From Candidatus Gastranaerophilales bacterium (GTDB lineage Bacteria > Cyanobacteriota > Vampirovibrionia > Gastranaerophilales > Gastranaerophilaceae), in contig CALUVI010000006.1 in assembly GCA_944324185.1 (NCBI GenBank), forward strand, positions 1 through 58,829: a stretch of 58,829 bases of DNA, given 5' to 3'. Within the stretch, counting starts at the first letter, position 1. Each line of letters begins with the position of its first letter. Shown here one piece after another: positions 32,946 to 41,583 of this stretch. The position numbers were made by a program, and so were the translations under genes. A model generated the notes under the pieces. It was given only the letters and a program-made list of their open reading frames with translations, was not told the DNA's origin and made no database searches.

Positions 32946-33464
32946 TTAAAATCCTATAGCGTAGTTAAAAATCCTTTTTTTTGCAGAATGTTGTGAGGAC
33001 ACCGTCGTATCAATCGTGACTTCCGGAGTTTCAATAACCTGCCCTGCTCTCTGCAGCATATTATTTTCCTGCAATGTTTTATCTACATTGTTGAATGACT
33101 TTAAAGTATCAAGCCTGTTTTGAAGCTCCTCATTTTCGTTATTCAAAATAACTGTTTGCCTGCTCAAATCATTTAATTTCATCTCACAAGAGATAACAAA
33201 ATAATAGCTTACAATAACAACACCTATAAGTAAGCTCAAAATAACACAAAGCATTTTGTTAACTCTTTTTATCGCCATTTCTCTAACCAGATTTTCTTTC
33301 GGAAAGTACCCTTCTATTATACTATTAACAGCTAAATTTTGAACAGACTTATCAATAAAAGATTTCTTTTCTTTTATCGCGTACTCTCCTTTATATTCAC
33401 CTGAAAACTTTTTAATAAAACTGTCTAACCCTGATTTATTGTTGATTTTTAAAGCCGAAACCAA
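32946..33464 (-). CDS. ftsL: FtsL-like cell division protein
   Basis: This 172-residue protein has about 70 cytoplasmic residues, one membrane helix (MLCVILSLLIGVVIVSYYFV) and an extracytoplasmic coiled coil with the NEELQNRLDTLKSFNNVDKT pattern and an R-A-G-Q-V-I end that resembles the FtsL/DivIC segment following the coiled coil. It lies 42 nt after rsmH (mraW), exactly where ftsL sits in the division-cell wall cluster. FtsL bridges FtsB and FtsQ/FtsW at the septum. Sequence similarity is low, as normal for FtsL, so the call depends on topology and position. The N-terminal domain is longer than usual. Confidence 0.65.
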   Translation of the reverse strand: MVSALKINNKSGLDSFIKKFSGEYKGEYAIKEKKSFIDKSVQNLAVNSIIEGYFPKENLVREMAIKRVNKMLCVILSLLIGVVIVSYYFVISCEMKLNDLSRQTVILNNENEELQNRLDTLKSFNNVDKTLQENNMLQRAGQVIETPEVTIDTTVSSQHSAKKRIFNYAIGF

Positions 33465-33506
33465 AATTATACTCCTCTGCTCCCCGGATTCCGACCATCA
33501 TTGTTA

Positions 33507-34439
33507 CTAAATAGCCCTCGCAACTCTCAATTTTGCGCTTCGTGACGGCGGATTCTCCAAAATCTCCTTTTCACTCGCCATAATAGGTTTTTTATTAACT
33601 AACTCTATCTTAGGCGGCTGGCATTTGCAAATCATATCATTGCATCTGCACTTCTGGCTTTCAAATTTGAAGAATTGTTTTACAATTCTGTCCTCCAAAG
33701 AATGAAAACTTATTACAGAAATTATACCACCTTTGTCTAATAAATCCAATATGTCATGCAGTACAAAATTTACATTTTTTAACTCATGGTTAACTTCTAT
33801 CCTAACAGCCTGAAACACTCTTGTAGCAGGGTGTATATGAGACTTAACCCTAGGAGTCGCAGAGATAATGATATCAGCAAGTTCTTTCGTTGTTCTAACC
33901 GGCTTTGACCTTCTAGTTTCAACAATCTTTTTTGCAATTCTTTTTGAAAAATGTTCCTCTCCATACTCACTGAATATCCTCACCAAATCATTTTCAGAAT
34001 AAGTGTTAATAACATCATACGCGGAAAAATCGCTTTCCATGTCAAATCTCATATCAAGAGGGGCATCTTTAGAGAAAGAAAACCCTCTTTCTGCTTTTGT
34101 AAGCTGGTGGTATGAGGCACCGAGGTCTAATATTACTCCGCCGGTTATTCTCTCAATTCCGAGTTTATGCAATTCTTCTTTAATATTTGTATAAGAAGAT
34201 TTTACAATAGTTAAATTCTTGTAATCTTTTAGCCGCTCTTTTGAATGTGCTATTGCCTCATCATCTATATCAAATGCTATCAACCTGCCGTTTGGCTGAA
34301 TTCTTTTTAATATAAGTTCGCTATGCCCGCCGCCTCCGAGCGTGCAGTCGACATAAATCTTGTCGTCTTTACATTCCAGAGCATCGACGGCTTCATTAAG
34401 CATTACTGTATAGTGTTTAAAATCATCCAACCTTCCCAT
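33507..34439 (-). CDS. rsmH: 16S rRNA (cytosine-1402-N4)-methyltransferase RsmH
   Basis: The 310-residue enzyme shows HYTVMLNEAVDALECKDDKI, the SAM motif VDCTLGGGGHSELIL, the GVILDLGASYHQL motif and the C-terminal SFHSLEDRIVKQFFK. RsmH methylates N4 of C1402 in the decoding centre of 16S rRNA, together with the RsmI ribose methylation. It is first in the minus-strand run with the FtsL-like and LdpA-like genes. No mraZ or ftsI flanks it here, so the classic dcw cluster is broken up. Confidence 0.95.
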   Translation of the reverse strand: MGRLDDFKHYTVMLNEAVDALECKDDKIYVDCTLGGGGHSELILKRIQPNGRLIAFDIDDEAIAHSKERLKDYKNLTIVKSSYTNIKEELHKLGIERITGGVILDLGASYHQLTKAERGFSFSKDAPLDMRFDMESDFSAYDVINTYSENDLVRIFSEYGEEHFSKRIAKKIVETRRSKPVRTTKELADIIISATPRVKSHIHPATRVFQAVRIEVNHELKNVNFVLHDILDLLDKGGIISVISFHSLEDRIVKQFFKFESQKCRCNDMICKCQPPKIELVNKKPIMASEKEILENPPSRSAKLRVARAI

Positions 34440-34565
34440 AATTATTATTGTACCAAATTGCTATATTAAGATTTGTAACAATTATTGCATACTTTCTAAA
34501 GTTTTTTTTATTTATGCCGTAAATAATAATGATAATAATAAACTTATACTGAATCAGGAGAAAAT

Positions 34566-36329
34566 ATGACTGAAATCGGCAATTTAGATTACTTATATCG
34601 TTTAGCAGGAAAGACTATTTCTTTTAAGGACATTGATACAGACGGAGATGGTGTAATATCTGAAAAAGAGTATAATTCCATGCTGGAAAAATTAGAAGCT
34701 GACTCCGTAGAATTATCCGGTAGCGGCAATGCCGACAAAACAGCTACTGAAGAGGAAGCAGCAATATTTGAACAGGTTACTTTAATGGAATCTTATATTA
34801 ATGAGCTAAAAGCTCAAATAAGCATTGATTTCTGCGGAGAGAATTCAAAATACATAGCTGATATTACAACTGACTTAAAAGACTTTTTAAATGAATTTAA
34901 AAATAATTATTCAAATGATATTTCAGGAATGGCTGCAGCATTCAAAGAGGCATTACCGGCTAAATATGCGGAATTAAAGGCAATGTATTTGGCGGAGAAT
35001 GCTGATAGTCTGGAAGCCAATGTACCTATTAATACTTATCAAGTAGATCCGGAAAAATTTGACACAAATGTTTTTGTCAATACCAGCATAAACAGTCTCC
35101 TAATAAATTATAAAGAACAATTTAAACAAGAAATTAGTACAAATTTAGAGCAGTATGGACTTTCATTTGAAGAAATAGAGAAGGTATTTAATAATGTATA
35201 TCGTTACTCTATAGATAACTTGCCGGAAGATGCTATAACAACATCAACAGACATTTATTGGCCGTATGAAGAAACTACAAGTATAAATATTGAAAAATTT
35301 GCTGAGTTTTTTAACAAAAATATGGCAGAAGCACTTGAGGAAATGAATAAATCTGACAAAGATTTTGACATACTAAACATTGATACAAGTACAATAACAG
35401 GAAATTATTATGAATGGTTTACAACTAGCTATATGAACCAGGATTTTGTTGCTCCGCAAGTGCTCGAAAGCATTAAACCGGATATCAAAAATGAAGCAGA
35501 GAAAATGTGCAATGCTAACGGAATAAATTTTGATAATGCTAAATTTGAAGAATTATTAAACAAAACAGCTACTACGAGTTACTATGAAAATGTTCAGGAA
35601 TTTTTGGAAAACTTTAAAGAAGAGTTTTCTTCCTGGGTATACAGTCAAATAGGCTCTGAAGTTGATAAGACAGAAGCCGTACAAGACATGCAAACAATGG
35701 CTTGTACATTGGATAAAGATGATATTCCTTCTTATATAAACGATTCTGCTTCTCCTATAAATGAATTACTTAGTTCGGAAATATTAAAAACAATTAAACA
35801 AAAAATATCAGATAAATTTGAAAAATACGGTCTCTCATTTGAAGAAATAGAGAAGGTATTTAATAATGTATATCGTTACTCTGTTGATAACTTGCCGGAA
35901 GATGCTATAACAATATCAAAAGACATTTATTGGCCATATAAAGAAACTACGAGCATAAATATCGAAAAATTTGTTGAGTTTTTTAACAAAAATATGACAG
36001 AAGCACTTGAGGAAATGAATAAATCTGACAAAGATTTTGACATACTAAACATTGACATGAGTACAATAAACAATATTGACTCCGGATTCTTTACAACATA
36101 TTATATGAACGAAAACTTTGTTGCACCGGCACTGCTTGAAAGCATTAAACCGGATATTAAAAACGAAGCAGAGAAAATGTGCAACGCTAACGGAATAAAT
36201 TTTGATAATGCTAAATTTGAAGAATTATTAGAGAAGGCAAAAAAAAGTAACTTTAACAACATTTATGAATTTTTAGAAAACTTTAAAGAAGAGTTTTCTT
36301 CCTGGGTATACAGTCAAACAACAGAATAA
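34566..36329 (+). CDS. EF-hand protein with a duplicated 180-residue unit
   Basis: The 587-residue protein has one canonical EF-hand loop at residues 24-35 (D-T-D-G-D-G-V-I-S-E-K-E), so probably binds Ca2+. Two nearly identical units, residues about 183-361 and 407-585, each contain YGLSFEEIEKVFNNVYRYS, NLPEDAIT, DIYWPY, EALEEMNKSDKDFDILNID and FLENFKEEFSSWVYSQ. The duplication is also close to identical at DNA level. There is no signal peptide; composition is acidic and helical. The first ~180 residues (helical region after the EF hand) are not repeated. AGGAG precedes the start. No known family; a structural or adhesive role is speculative. Confidence 0.68.
   Translation: MTEIGNLDYLYRLAGKTISFKDIDTDGDGVISEKEYNSMLEKLEADSVELSGSGNADKTATEEEAAIFEQVTLMESYINELKAQISIDFCGENSKYIADITTDLKDFLNEFKNNYSNDISGMAAAFKEALPAKYAELKAMYLAENADSLEANVPINTYQVDPEKFDTNVFVNTSINSLLINYKEQFKQEISTNLEQYGLSFEEIEKVFNNVYRYSIDNLPEDAITTSTDIYWPYEETTSINIEKFAEFFNKNMAEALEEMNKSDKDFDILNIDTSTITGNYYEWFTTSYMNQDFVAPQVLESIKPDIKNEAEKMCNANGINFDNAKFEELLNKTATTSYYENVQEFLENFKEEFSSWVYSQIGSEVDKTEAVQDMQTMACTLDKDDIPSYINDSASPINELLSSEILKTIKQKISDKFEKYGLSFEEIEKVFNNVYRYSVDNLPEDAITISKDIYWPYKETTSINIEKFVEFFNKNMTEALEEMNKSDKDFDILNIDMSTINNIDSGFFTTYYMNENFVAPALLESIKPDIKNEAEKMCNANGINFDNAKFEELLEKAKKSNFNNIYEFLENFKEEFSSWVYSQTTE
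35112..36320 (+). repeat. Direct repeat within the EF-hand protein gene
   Basis: Two copies of about 537 bp (35112-35648 and 35784-36320) are offset by exactly 672 bp. Many stretches are identical, e.g. the bases coding for IEKVFNNVYRY and EEMNKSDKDFDILNID, while the middle part (after FDILNID) diverges. The in-frame unit suggests a recent internal duplication. Confidence 0.8.
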
Positions 36330-36344
36330 AAATTTAATTCAAAG

Positions 36345-36782
36345 TTATAGTTCCAGCATAAATGTGACAGGACCGTCATTTATCAGTCCGACTTCCATCA
36401 TTGCCCCGAATTTACCGGTTTTAACCGGTATCCCGAAAGATTTTATTTTGGTTACAAACTCTTCATAGAGAGAATTTGCAATTTCAGGCGGGGCAGAACC
36501 GTCAAAACTCGGGCGGGTTCCTTTTTTGCAGCTTGCGCAAAGCGTAAATTGGGACACAACAAGCATTTCTCCTTTTATATCAAGAATCGATTTATTCATT
36601 TTGTCGTTTTCATCAGGAAAAATTCTTAAGTTTACAAGTTTTTGCGCCATTTTTTCTATTTGTTCGCTGCTGTCCCCTTTTTCTATACCGACAAGTGCAA
36701 GAATACCGGAATTAATTTTAGAAAAAAGTTTACTTTCAATTGTTACTGACGCTTTTTTGACTCTCTGTATTAAAACTTTCAT
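36345..36782 (-). CDS. dtd: D-aminoacyl-tRNA deacylase
   Basis: The 145-residue enzyme hydrolyses D-amino acids (and glycine) wrongly attached to tRNA. It shows MKVLIQRVKKASV, the S-Q-F-T-L-C active-site strand and the cis-Gly-Pro motif in NDGPVTFMLEL, with T-R-P-S-F as expected. Length is typical. The start overlaps the Maf-like stop by ATGA, so the two are translationally coupled in one operon with rlmN and the YkgJ-like gene. Confidence 0.95.
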   Translation of the reverse strand: MKVLIQRVKKASVTIESKLFSKINSGILALVGIEKGDSSEQIEKMAQKLVNLRIFPDENDKMNKSILDIKGEMLVVSQFTLCASCKKGTRPSFDGSAPPEIANSLYEEFVTKIKSFGIPVKTGKFGAMMEVGLINDGPVTFMLEL

Positions 36783-38668
36783 TCAATCTCTCCGATTGCC
36801 TTGTTGATTCTTGCATTAATCGAATTAATTACAATTTCCGCATTATCAAAATAGGCTGCAAATTTAGTGATTAAGGTCTCAAGATTCTCCGGTTCAAAAC
36901 TTTTTGACATCTTCATTGCATAGTCCAATTCGATTCTGTCTTTTGCAGTTATAAAATCAAACAGGGTATTTGTGTAAGCTGTGCTTAGTTTCAAAAATAT
37001 TCCGGACACTTTTTTTAAATCTTTTAAAACCTCAACAGTTGCATTTTTGTACCTCTTAAAGTCATTGTTTAAGTTTTTGACAGACTTTTGCCCGTTTTTG
37101 ACTTCTTCAAGAATGTTTTTGAGCCTAACGGTTTCCTGTTTTAATTTGTTTTTTATATCCGCAATATCAAACTTGTAATCAGATATGATATTCCTGTTTG
37201 AAATTGGTTTTGTATCTTTTAGCGCTTCTTCAAGCGGCATATTTTTGTATCCGTCAATTTGCGCGCCTTCAAGCGAGGTATTTATGAATTCTCTGTCATT
37301 AAATTTTTGTGCAAATTCACTCAGAGGTTTTATAAATGCGGCATAAACCGACTCTGTAGGAATTTGTCCGCCTTTTATGCTTTTTACATAATAAAGCGAA
37401 TTGTTGAGATTTTTTAGTCTTGTTCTTGCAGCCTCAAGTCGTTTTTCCCGTTCAGGATAATTGCTCAGGGAATCTGCAAAACTGTCAAAATCTTTTGCGG
37501 TAATTTCCCAGCGGTTATTTTCTTTATTGAAACGGCATTCCAGGTCTTTGTATGCAGAATCTTTGCTGTAGCATTGACCTTCAATGTATGCAAGATCCTG
37601 CCCGACCATAACAATTTTTGAGCAGCCGAGAATTCTTGCGACATTCAGTGCCGTATAAGATACAGTTCCTTTAGATAAATACTCTTCTGTATTTTCGTTT
37701 ATTATATTACTCCAGAATGAATTTACCGGCATATTGTCCGATATATGTGAATATATGTGCTTGAACTTAAATTTTCGTAAATTTATATTTGAAAAAGGCT
37801 CTGTTATAAAATTAACCTCTGATAAGTCAAGACCTTCTATTTGCTTTGAAGAGTCATAAGTTTCTATTATACAAAGAAAATCGGGTGTAATTCCGTGTTT
37901 TGCAAGGGTTTTCATTGCGGTTCCCACAACAATCAGAACAATATTATCTCTGTATTTTTTTATTGTTTCAATGTTTCTGTCCAATGTAGGTCCTGCTGAT
38001 ACAACAACAGCGGTTTGACCTTTATAAAAATCCTTAATTGAACTTAAAGGCGGTTCTTTTATGAGGTTTGGAATATTTTGGATAATGGTTCTGGCAATCG
38101 GAAAAAACTTCTGCTGCGTGTATTTTAAATCAAGATTATACCTTCCGATCATTCTTTGCAGTGTTTCTACCATTTCATTAAATTTTTGCGTATTCATATC
38201 CCGGTATGCAGGAGTTGTCAGCATAAGCGGAGTGTTTTTCGTATTGGATTTCTTATAAATATACTCACCTGTTTTTTCAAGGTTATCTGATATAAACACA
38301 TTGTTTTTTAAAATATCATTAGAAAAATCCACAAGAGAAAAAGCAATTTTAAGAATATTCAAATCCGGCTCATACAAAATAACGGTTCCTGCTGAATTTG
38401 CAGAGGCGACTTGAAAAAGGTAGCCTAAACCGAGACCATAAACAAGATGTATTGCAACAGGACTGTTTGCTGCCATTGAGAAAATCTCTTTTGCTTCAGC
38501 TAACGGATTTTGCCTGTTATGCAGATAAGTATTTTTATAAACCAGATTATAAAATCCGTTTTCATTTACAAGCTGCGGGACATCACTGACAATGTGCTTT
38601 GCAATCCTCTCTGCAAGCTCTCTGTCTTTATTTGCAAGTGCTGTTAAATTTTTTTCAAGTAAATTCAC
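36779..38668 (-). CDS. Maf/DUF115-family motility-accessory glycosyltransferase
   Basis: I set the start at GTG 38668 (VNLLEKNLTALANK), 7 nt after AAGGGAG, because the ATG further upstream lies inside rlmN. The 629-residue protein has the DUF115 core: LYEPDLNILKIAF, then TAVVVSAGPTLDRNIETIKK, IVVGTAMKTL, GITPDFLCIIETYDSSKQ and the KIVMVGQDLAY motif. Maf proteins transfer nonulosonic acids onto flagellin in several bacteria. That job fits the flagellin gene here, although it lies far away and is not linked. Long C-terminal helices (VRLKNILEEVKNGQKSVKNL) follow the core. Confidence 0.8.
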   Translation of the reverse strand: MNLLEKNLTALANKDRELAERIAKHIVSDVPQLVNENGFYNLVYKNTYLHNRQNPLAEAKEIFSMAANSPVAIHLVYGLGLGYLFQVASANSAGTVILYEPDLNILKIAFSLVDFSNDILKNNVFISDNLEKTGEYIYKKSNTKNTPLMLTTPAYRDMNTQKFNEMVETLQRMIGRYNLDLKYTQQKFFPIARTIIQNIPNLIKEPPLSSIKDFYKGQTAVVVSAGPTLDRNIETIKKYRDNIVLIVVGTAMKTLAKHGITPDFLCIIETYDSSKQIEGLDLSEVNFITEPFSNINLRKFKFKHIYSHISDNMPVNSFWSNIINENTEEYLSKGTVSYTALNVARILGCSKIVMVGQDLAYIEGQCYSKDSAYKDLECRFNKENNRWEITAKDFDSFADSLSNYPEREKRLEAARTRLKNLNNSLYYVKSIKGGQIPTESVYAAFIKPLSEFAQKFNDREFINTSLEGAQIDGYKNMPLEEALKDTKPISNRNIISDYKFDIADIKNKLKQETVRLKNILEEVKNGQKSVKNLNNDFKRYKNATVEVLKDLKKVSGIFLKLSTAYTNTLFDFITAKDRIELDYAMKMSKSFEPENLETLITKFAAYFDNAEIVINSINARINKAIGEIE

Positions 38669-38678
38669 ACTATCTCCC

Positions 38679-39695
38679 TTAGTTTTGCTTTCCCCGAAGC
38701 TGTCCGCAGGCAGCATCAATATCTGCCCCGCGCTCTAATCTTACGGTAACTTTTTTGCCCGAATGTTCGAGCAGGTATTTAAATTTCATAATATCACTGC
38801 TTGATGGCTTTTTGTAATCATTTTCTATTACAGAATTATATGGAATCAAATTAATATTGGATTTGATCTCTTTGAGCCAGTGTGCAAGCTCTTTTGCAAC
38901 TTCAAAAGTGTCATTGAAATTGTGGATAAGAATATATTCTATAGTAATTCTTCTGCCGGTTTTCTCAACATAATTTAAAAGCGCTTTTTTAAGTTCATCA
39001 AGCGGGTATCTGTTCTCTATCGGCATAATTTCCGCTCTTAATTTATGATTTGGCGCATGAAGCGATATTGCAAGTGTAGACTGCAAATCCATCTCCGCAA
39101 GCCTGTTTATCCCCGGAATTATTCCGCTTGTAGAAATTGTAATTCTTCTTGCGCCGATTTGAAAATCGTTGTTAAAAATCTCCAAGGCTTTCAAAACATT
39201 ATCAAGATTCAAAAGCGGTTCGCCCTGCCCCATAAATACAATGTTTGTTACTTTTAAGCCCGTGTCTCTTTGAATAGTCAAAACCTGTTCTATAATTTCT
39301 TTATAGTCAAGATTTCTTTTAAACCCGCCTTTACCGGTCGCGCAAAATGAGCAATTGACAGCGCATCCGACCTGAGAACTTACACATGCCGTAAGGTTTG
39401 CCCTGTTATCAAATCTCATAAGAACTGTTTCAACACATTCTCCGTCCGGATATTCAACTAAATATTTTAACGTTCCGTCTTTACTGGTCTGTTTAACTTT
39501 GATTTTAGTCTCAGTAACAGAAGCAATTCCTTTCAACTGCTCGCGGAAATCTTTGGATAAATTTGTCATCTCATCAACAGTAGAGACGGATTTTGTGTAA
39601 ATCCAGTTATGAATTTGCTTTGCCCTGAATTTTGTGGCGCCAAGTTCTGACATCAATTTTTCAAGCTCTTCAAGACTCATTCCCGATAAAATCAT
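38679..39695 (-). CDS. rlmN: 23S rRNA (A2503-C2) / tRNA methyltransferase RlmN
   Basis: This radical-SAM enzyme of 338 residues has the C-x-x-x-C-x-x-C cluster in VNCSFCATG (C-A-V-N-C-S-F-C), MGQGEPLLN, and a C-terminal region with the substrate methyl-carrying Cys in ADIDAACGQLRG. RlmN methylates C2 of A2503 in 23S rRNA and of A37 in some tRNAs. It overlaps the YkgJ-like gene by one base (TAATG), and precedes the Maf-like gene by about 10 nt, forming an operon with dtd. Confidence 0.96.
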   Translation of the reverse strand: MILSGMSLEELEKLMSELGATKFRAKQIHNWIYTKSVSTVDEMTNLSKDFREQLKGIASVTETKIKVKQTSKDGTLKYLVEYPDGECVETVLMRFDNRANLTACVSSQVGCAVNCSFCATGKGGFKRNLDYKEIIEQVLTIQRDTGLKVTNIVFMGQGEPLLNLDNVLKALEIFNNDFQIGARRITISTSGIIPGINRLAEMDLQSTLAISLHAPNHKLRAEIMPIENRYPLDELKKALLNYVEKTGRRITIEYILIHNFNDTFEVAKELAHWLKEIKSNINLIPYNSVIENDYKKPSSSDIMKFKYLLEHSGKKVTVRLERGADIDAACGQLRGKQN

Positions 39696-40444
39696 TATTG
39701 GAGCTTCTCCTTGTAAAAATCAATAATATCAACTTTTGCCTTTAAAAGCATAGCTTCATGTGCAATTTCATTCTTCCATTCATTAAATGAACAGGAGGAT
39801 GGGAGAAGCTTAAGCGGATTGTGCGGAAAATCTTTGCAGATATCAGGTCTGTTTTCGTAGTCAGAGCACAAATTGTCTTTTAATTTAGGGCAGTAATAGT
39901 AATAAATTTTTTCGTCTTCAACAAGTTCATTCAGAAGCTTGAAATACTGCGGATTAGCTTTTTTAGCCTCTTCTTCGGTTTCATAAGGAACAAAGACCGA
40001 TACAAAATCTTCCGAGAATTTATCCCCTCTCATTGCGCGCTGCTTAAGCTGGTTATATGAATATTCGCTTGTTGCCAGTTTACAGCAGGCAGCACACTTT
40101 GCGCAGGTATAATTATTTTTCTTATCCATCATATTTTTATATACGATTTTTAATTTCTGCCTGTAATCTCCGGAGAGGAATGTCAAAGCCTTAAGCTGCC
40201 ATTCTCTATATGCGCAGTTCATCGGATAGGGAGAAAATATGTCTTTTTTCTCTATCTTGCAATCCTTAATCTGACATACAGCACAAGGATTCTCAGGCTT
40301 GAATCTATCAATTTCACGCCTTATACTCTCCGCTGCCTCAACAAAAATAGCTTCATAGTTATTTTTTATATTATCAAACTGTGAATTTAAAGAATTATCA
40401 GTATTGTTAGTATTATTTTGTCCGGTTGCGAAAAAATTATTCAT
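39695..40444 (-). CDS. YkgJ-family cysteine-cluster protein
   Basis: The 249-residue protein has the zinc/iron-chelating YkgJ pattern C-A-K-C-A-A-C-C (about residues 112-120) and a later YYCPKLKDNLCSDYENRPDI-C-K-D-F-P segment. An additional N-terminal set of Cys (CAVCQIKDCKIEK) may form another metal site. The Asn/Thr-rich first 20 residues (NTDNSL) look disordered. The biochemical role of the family is unknown; it often lies by RNA- or envelope-modification genes. It is first in the operon with rlmN, Maf-like and dtd. Confidence 0.8.
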   Translation of the reverse strand: MNNFFATGQNNTNNTDNSLNSQFDNIKNNYEAIFVEAAESIRREIDRFKPENPCAVCQIKDCKIEKKDIFSPYPMNCAYREWQLKALTFLSGDYRQKLKIVYKNMMDKKNNYTCAKCAACCKLATSEYSYNQLKQRAMRGDKFSEDFVSVFVPYETEEEAKKANPQYFKLLNELVEDEKIYYYYCPKLKDNLCSDYENRPDICKDFPHNPLKLLPSSCSFNEWKNEIAHEAMLLKAKVDIIDFYKEKLQ

Positions 40445-40531
40445 ACCATAGATAGTACCATAAATCCCCCGCTACGGCAATGAGAATAAACTATAAACCT
40501 ATAGAATAAAAAGCGAAAGGGGATAAAATAT

Positions 40532-40924
40532 ATGGCAACAGAAAAATTACAAATATACAAATGTGAAGTCTGTGGTAACTTAATACAGGTGCTTATTCCA
40601 AGCTACGGGGAGCTTGTTTGCTGCGGACAGCCGATGAGATTGCAGGAAATTCAGCACGACAAATCAGAGACCGGAGAAAAGCATTCTCCAAAAATAGAAT
40701 TCAAAGAAAACGAAAAAATAGTGACTGTTACATCTCATCCTATGCTTGCAGAACACTATATTCAATTTATAGAAGTTTATAAAAGAGATAAATCGGAAAT
40801 GCACTTAAAATATCTGAATCCCGGTGATACGGCAGAATATAATATAAGCTGCATACCGGATGAGATTGAGGCAATAGAATTTTGTAATATACACGGTCTT
40901 TGGGGAGAAAACAACAATGATTAG
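40532..40924 (+). CDS. dfx: Desulfoferrodoxin / superoxide reductase
   Basis: The 130-residue protein has both iron sites of class I desulfoferrodoxin. Center I is the rubredoxin-like C11-x-x-C14 with adjacent C30-C31. Center II has the His residues in EKHSPK and SHPMLAEHYI, and the C-terminal F-C-N-I-H-G-L-W that supplies Cys and His. It reduces superoxide to peroxide without releasing oxygen, typical of anaerobes. AAAGG(GG) precedes the start. It overlaps the ferritin gene by 8 nt, so the two are coupled. Confidence 0.95.
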   Translation: MATEKLQIYKCEVCGNLIQVLIPSYGELVCCGQPMRLQEIQHDKSETGEKHSPKIEFKENEKIVTVTSHPMLAEHYIQFIEVYKRDKSEMHLKYLNPGDTAEYNISCIPDEIEAIEFCNIHGLWGENNND

Positions 40925-41405
40925 CGATAAAATTAATGAAATTATAAATGAGCAGATTAATAAGGAATTCTATTCAGGCTACCTTTATCTTTCAATGTCG
41001 GCTTATATGAAGGAACTCGGACTTTTCGGCTTCTCATCATGGTTAAAACATCAGGCAAAAGAAGAGGTTGAACACGGTCTGAAACTTTTTGACTATCTGA
41101 TTTCAAGAAACAGTTTTGTTACTCTTAAACAAATCAGAACGCCGGAGTTTGAATTTCACGGGATAATTTCAGTCTTTAATAAAATATATGAACACGAAAA
41201 ATGTATCACGGAATCGGTTATGAAGGTCGCAAAACAGGCAGAAGAAGAATGCGACAGAACAACACTTTCTTTTATCGACTGGTTTATTAATGAGCAGATT
41301 GAAGAAGAGCAAAATGTTAAAGACATAATCAAGCGCCTGGAGCTTTTTGGAGATGATAAAGTCTCTCTTTACCTTATGGATAAAGAATTAGGAGAACGTC
41401 AATAG
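40917..41405 (+). CDS. ftnA: Ferritin
   Basis: The 162-residue four-helix protein stores iron as a 24-mer. Ferroxidase ligands are in the expected helices: Glu in NKEFYSGYLYLS, E and H in KEEVEHGLKLFDYL, Glu in AEEECDRTT and Q/E in INEQIEEEQ. The C-terminal helix V-K-D-I-I-K-R-L is present. The start overlaps the superoxide reductase end, giving an operon that couples superoxide removal with iron sequestration. An intrinsic terminator follows. Confidence 0.95.
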   Translation: MISDKINEIINEQINKEFYSGYLYLSMSAYMKELGLFGFSSWLKHQAKEEVEHGLKLFDYLISRNSFVTLKQIRTPEFEFHGIISVFNKIYEHEKCITESVMKVAKQAEEECDRTTLSFIDWFINEQIEEEQNVKDIIKRLELFGDDKVSLYLMDKELGERQ

Positions 41406-41406
41406 A

Positions 41407-41436
41407 GAAAAAAGGACTGTATAAGTCCTTTTTTCT
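41407..41436 (+). terminator. Terminator of the superoxide reductase-ferritin operon
   Basis: AAAAAAGGACT, loop GTATA, AGTCCTTTTTT. It can also work in the opposite direction. Confidence 0.9.
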
Positions 41437-41583
41437 TGTATTATTTTTATGTTTTTGATAAGTTAATTGTGTGTGTTTTATATTATCTAAAACATTGTAA
41501 ATAAATGTAAAGTTCATGCTTTATAAATAGCAAAAAATATTTTTTCAGGAACTTTTAATATATAGGTACCAGATGGGGTTCGT

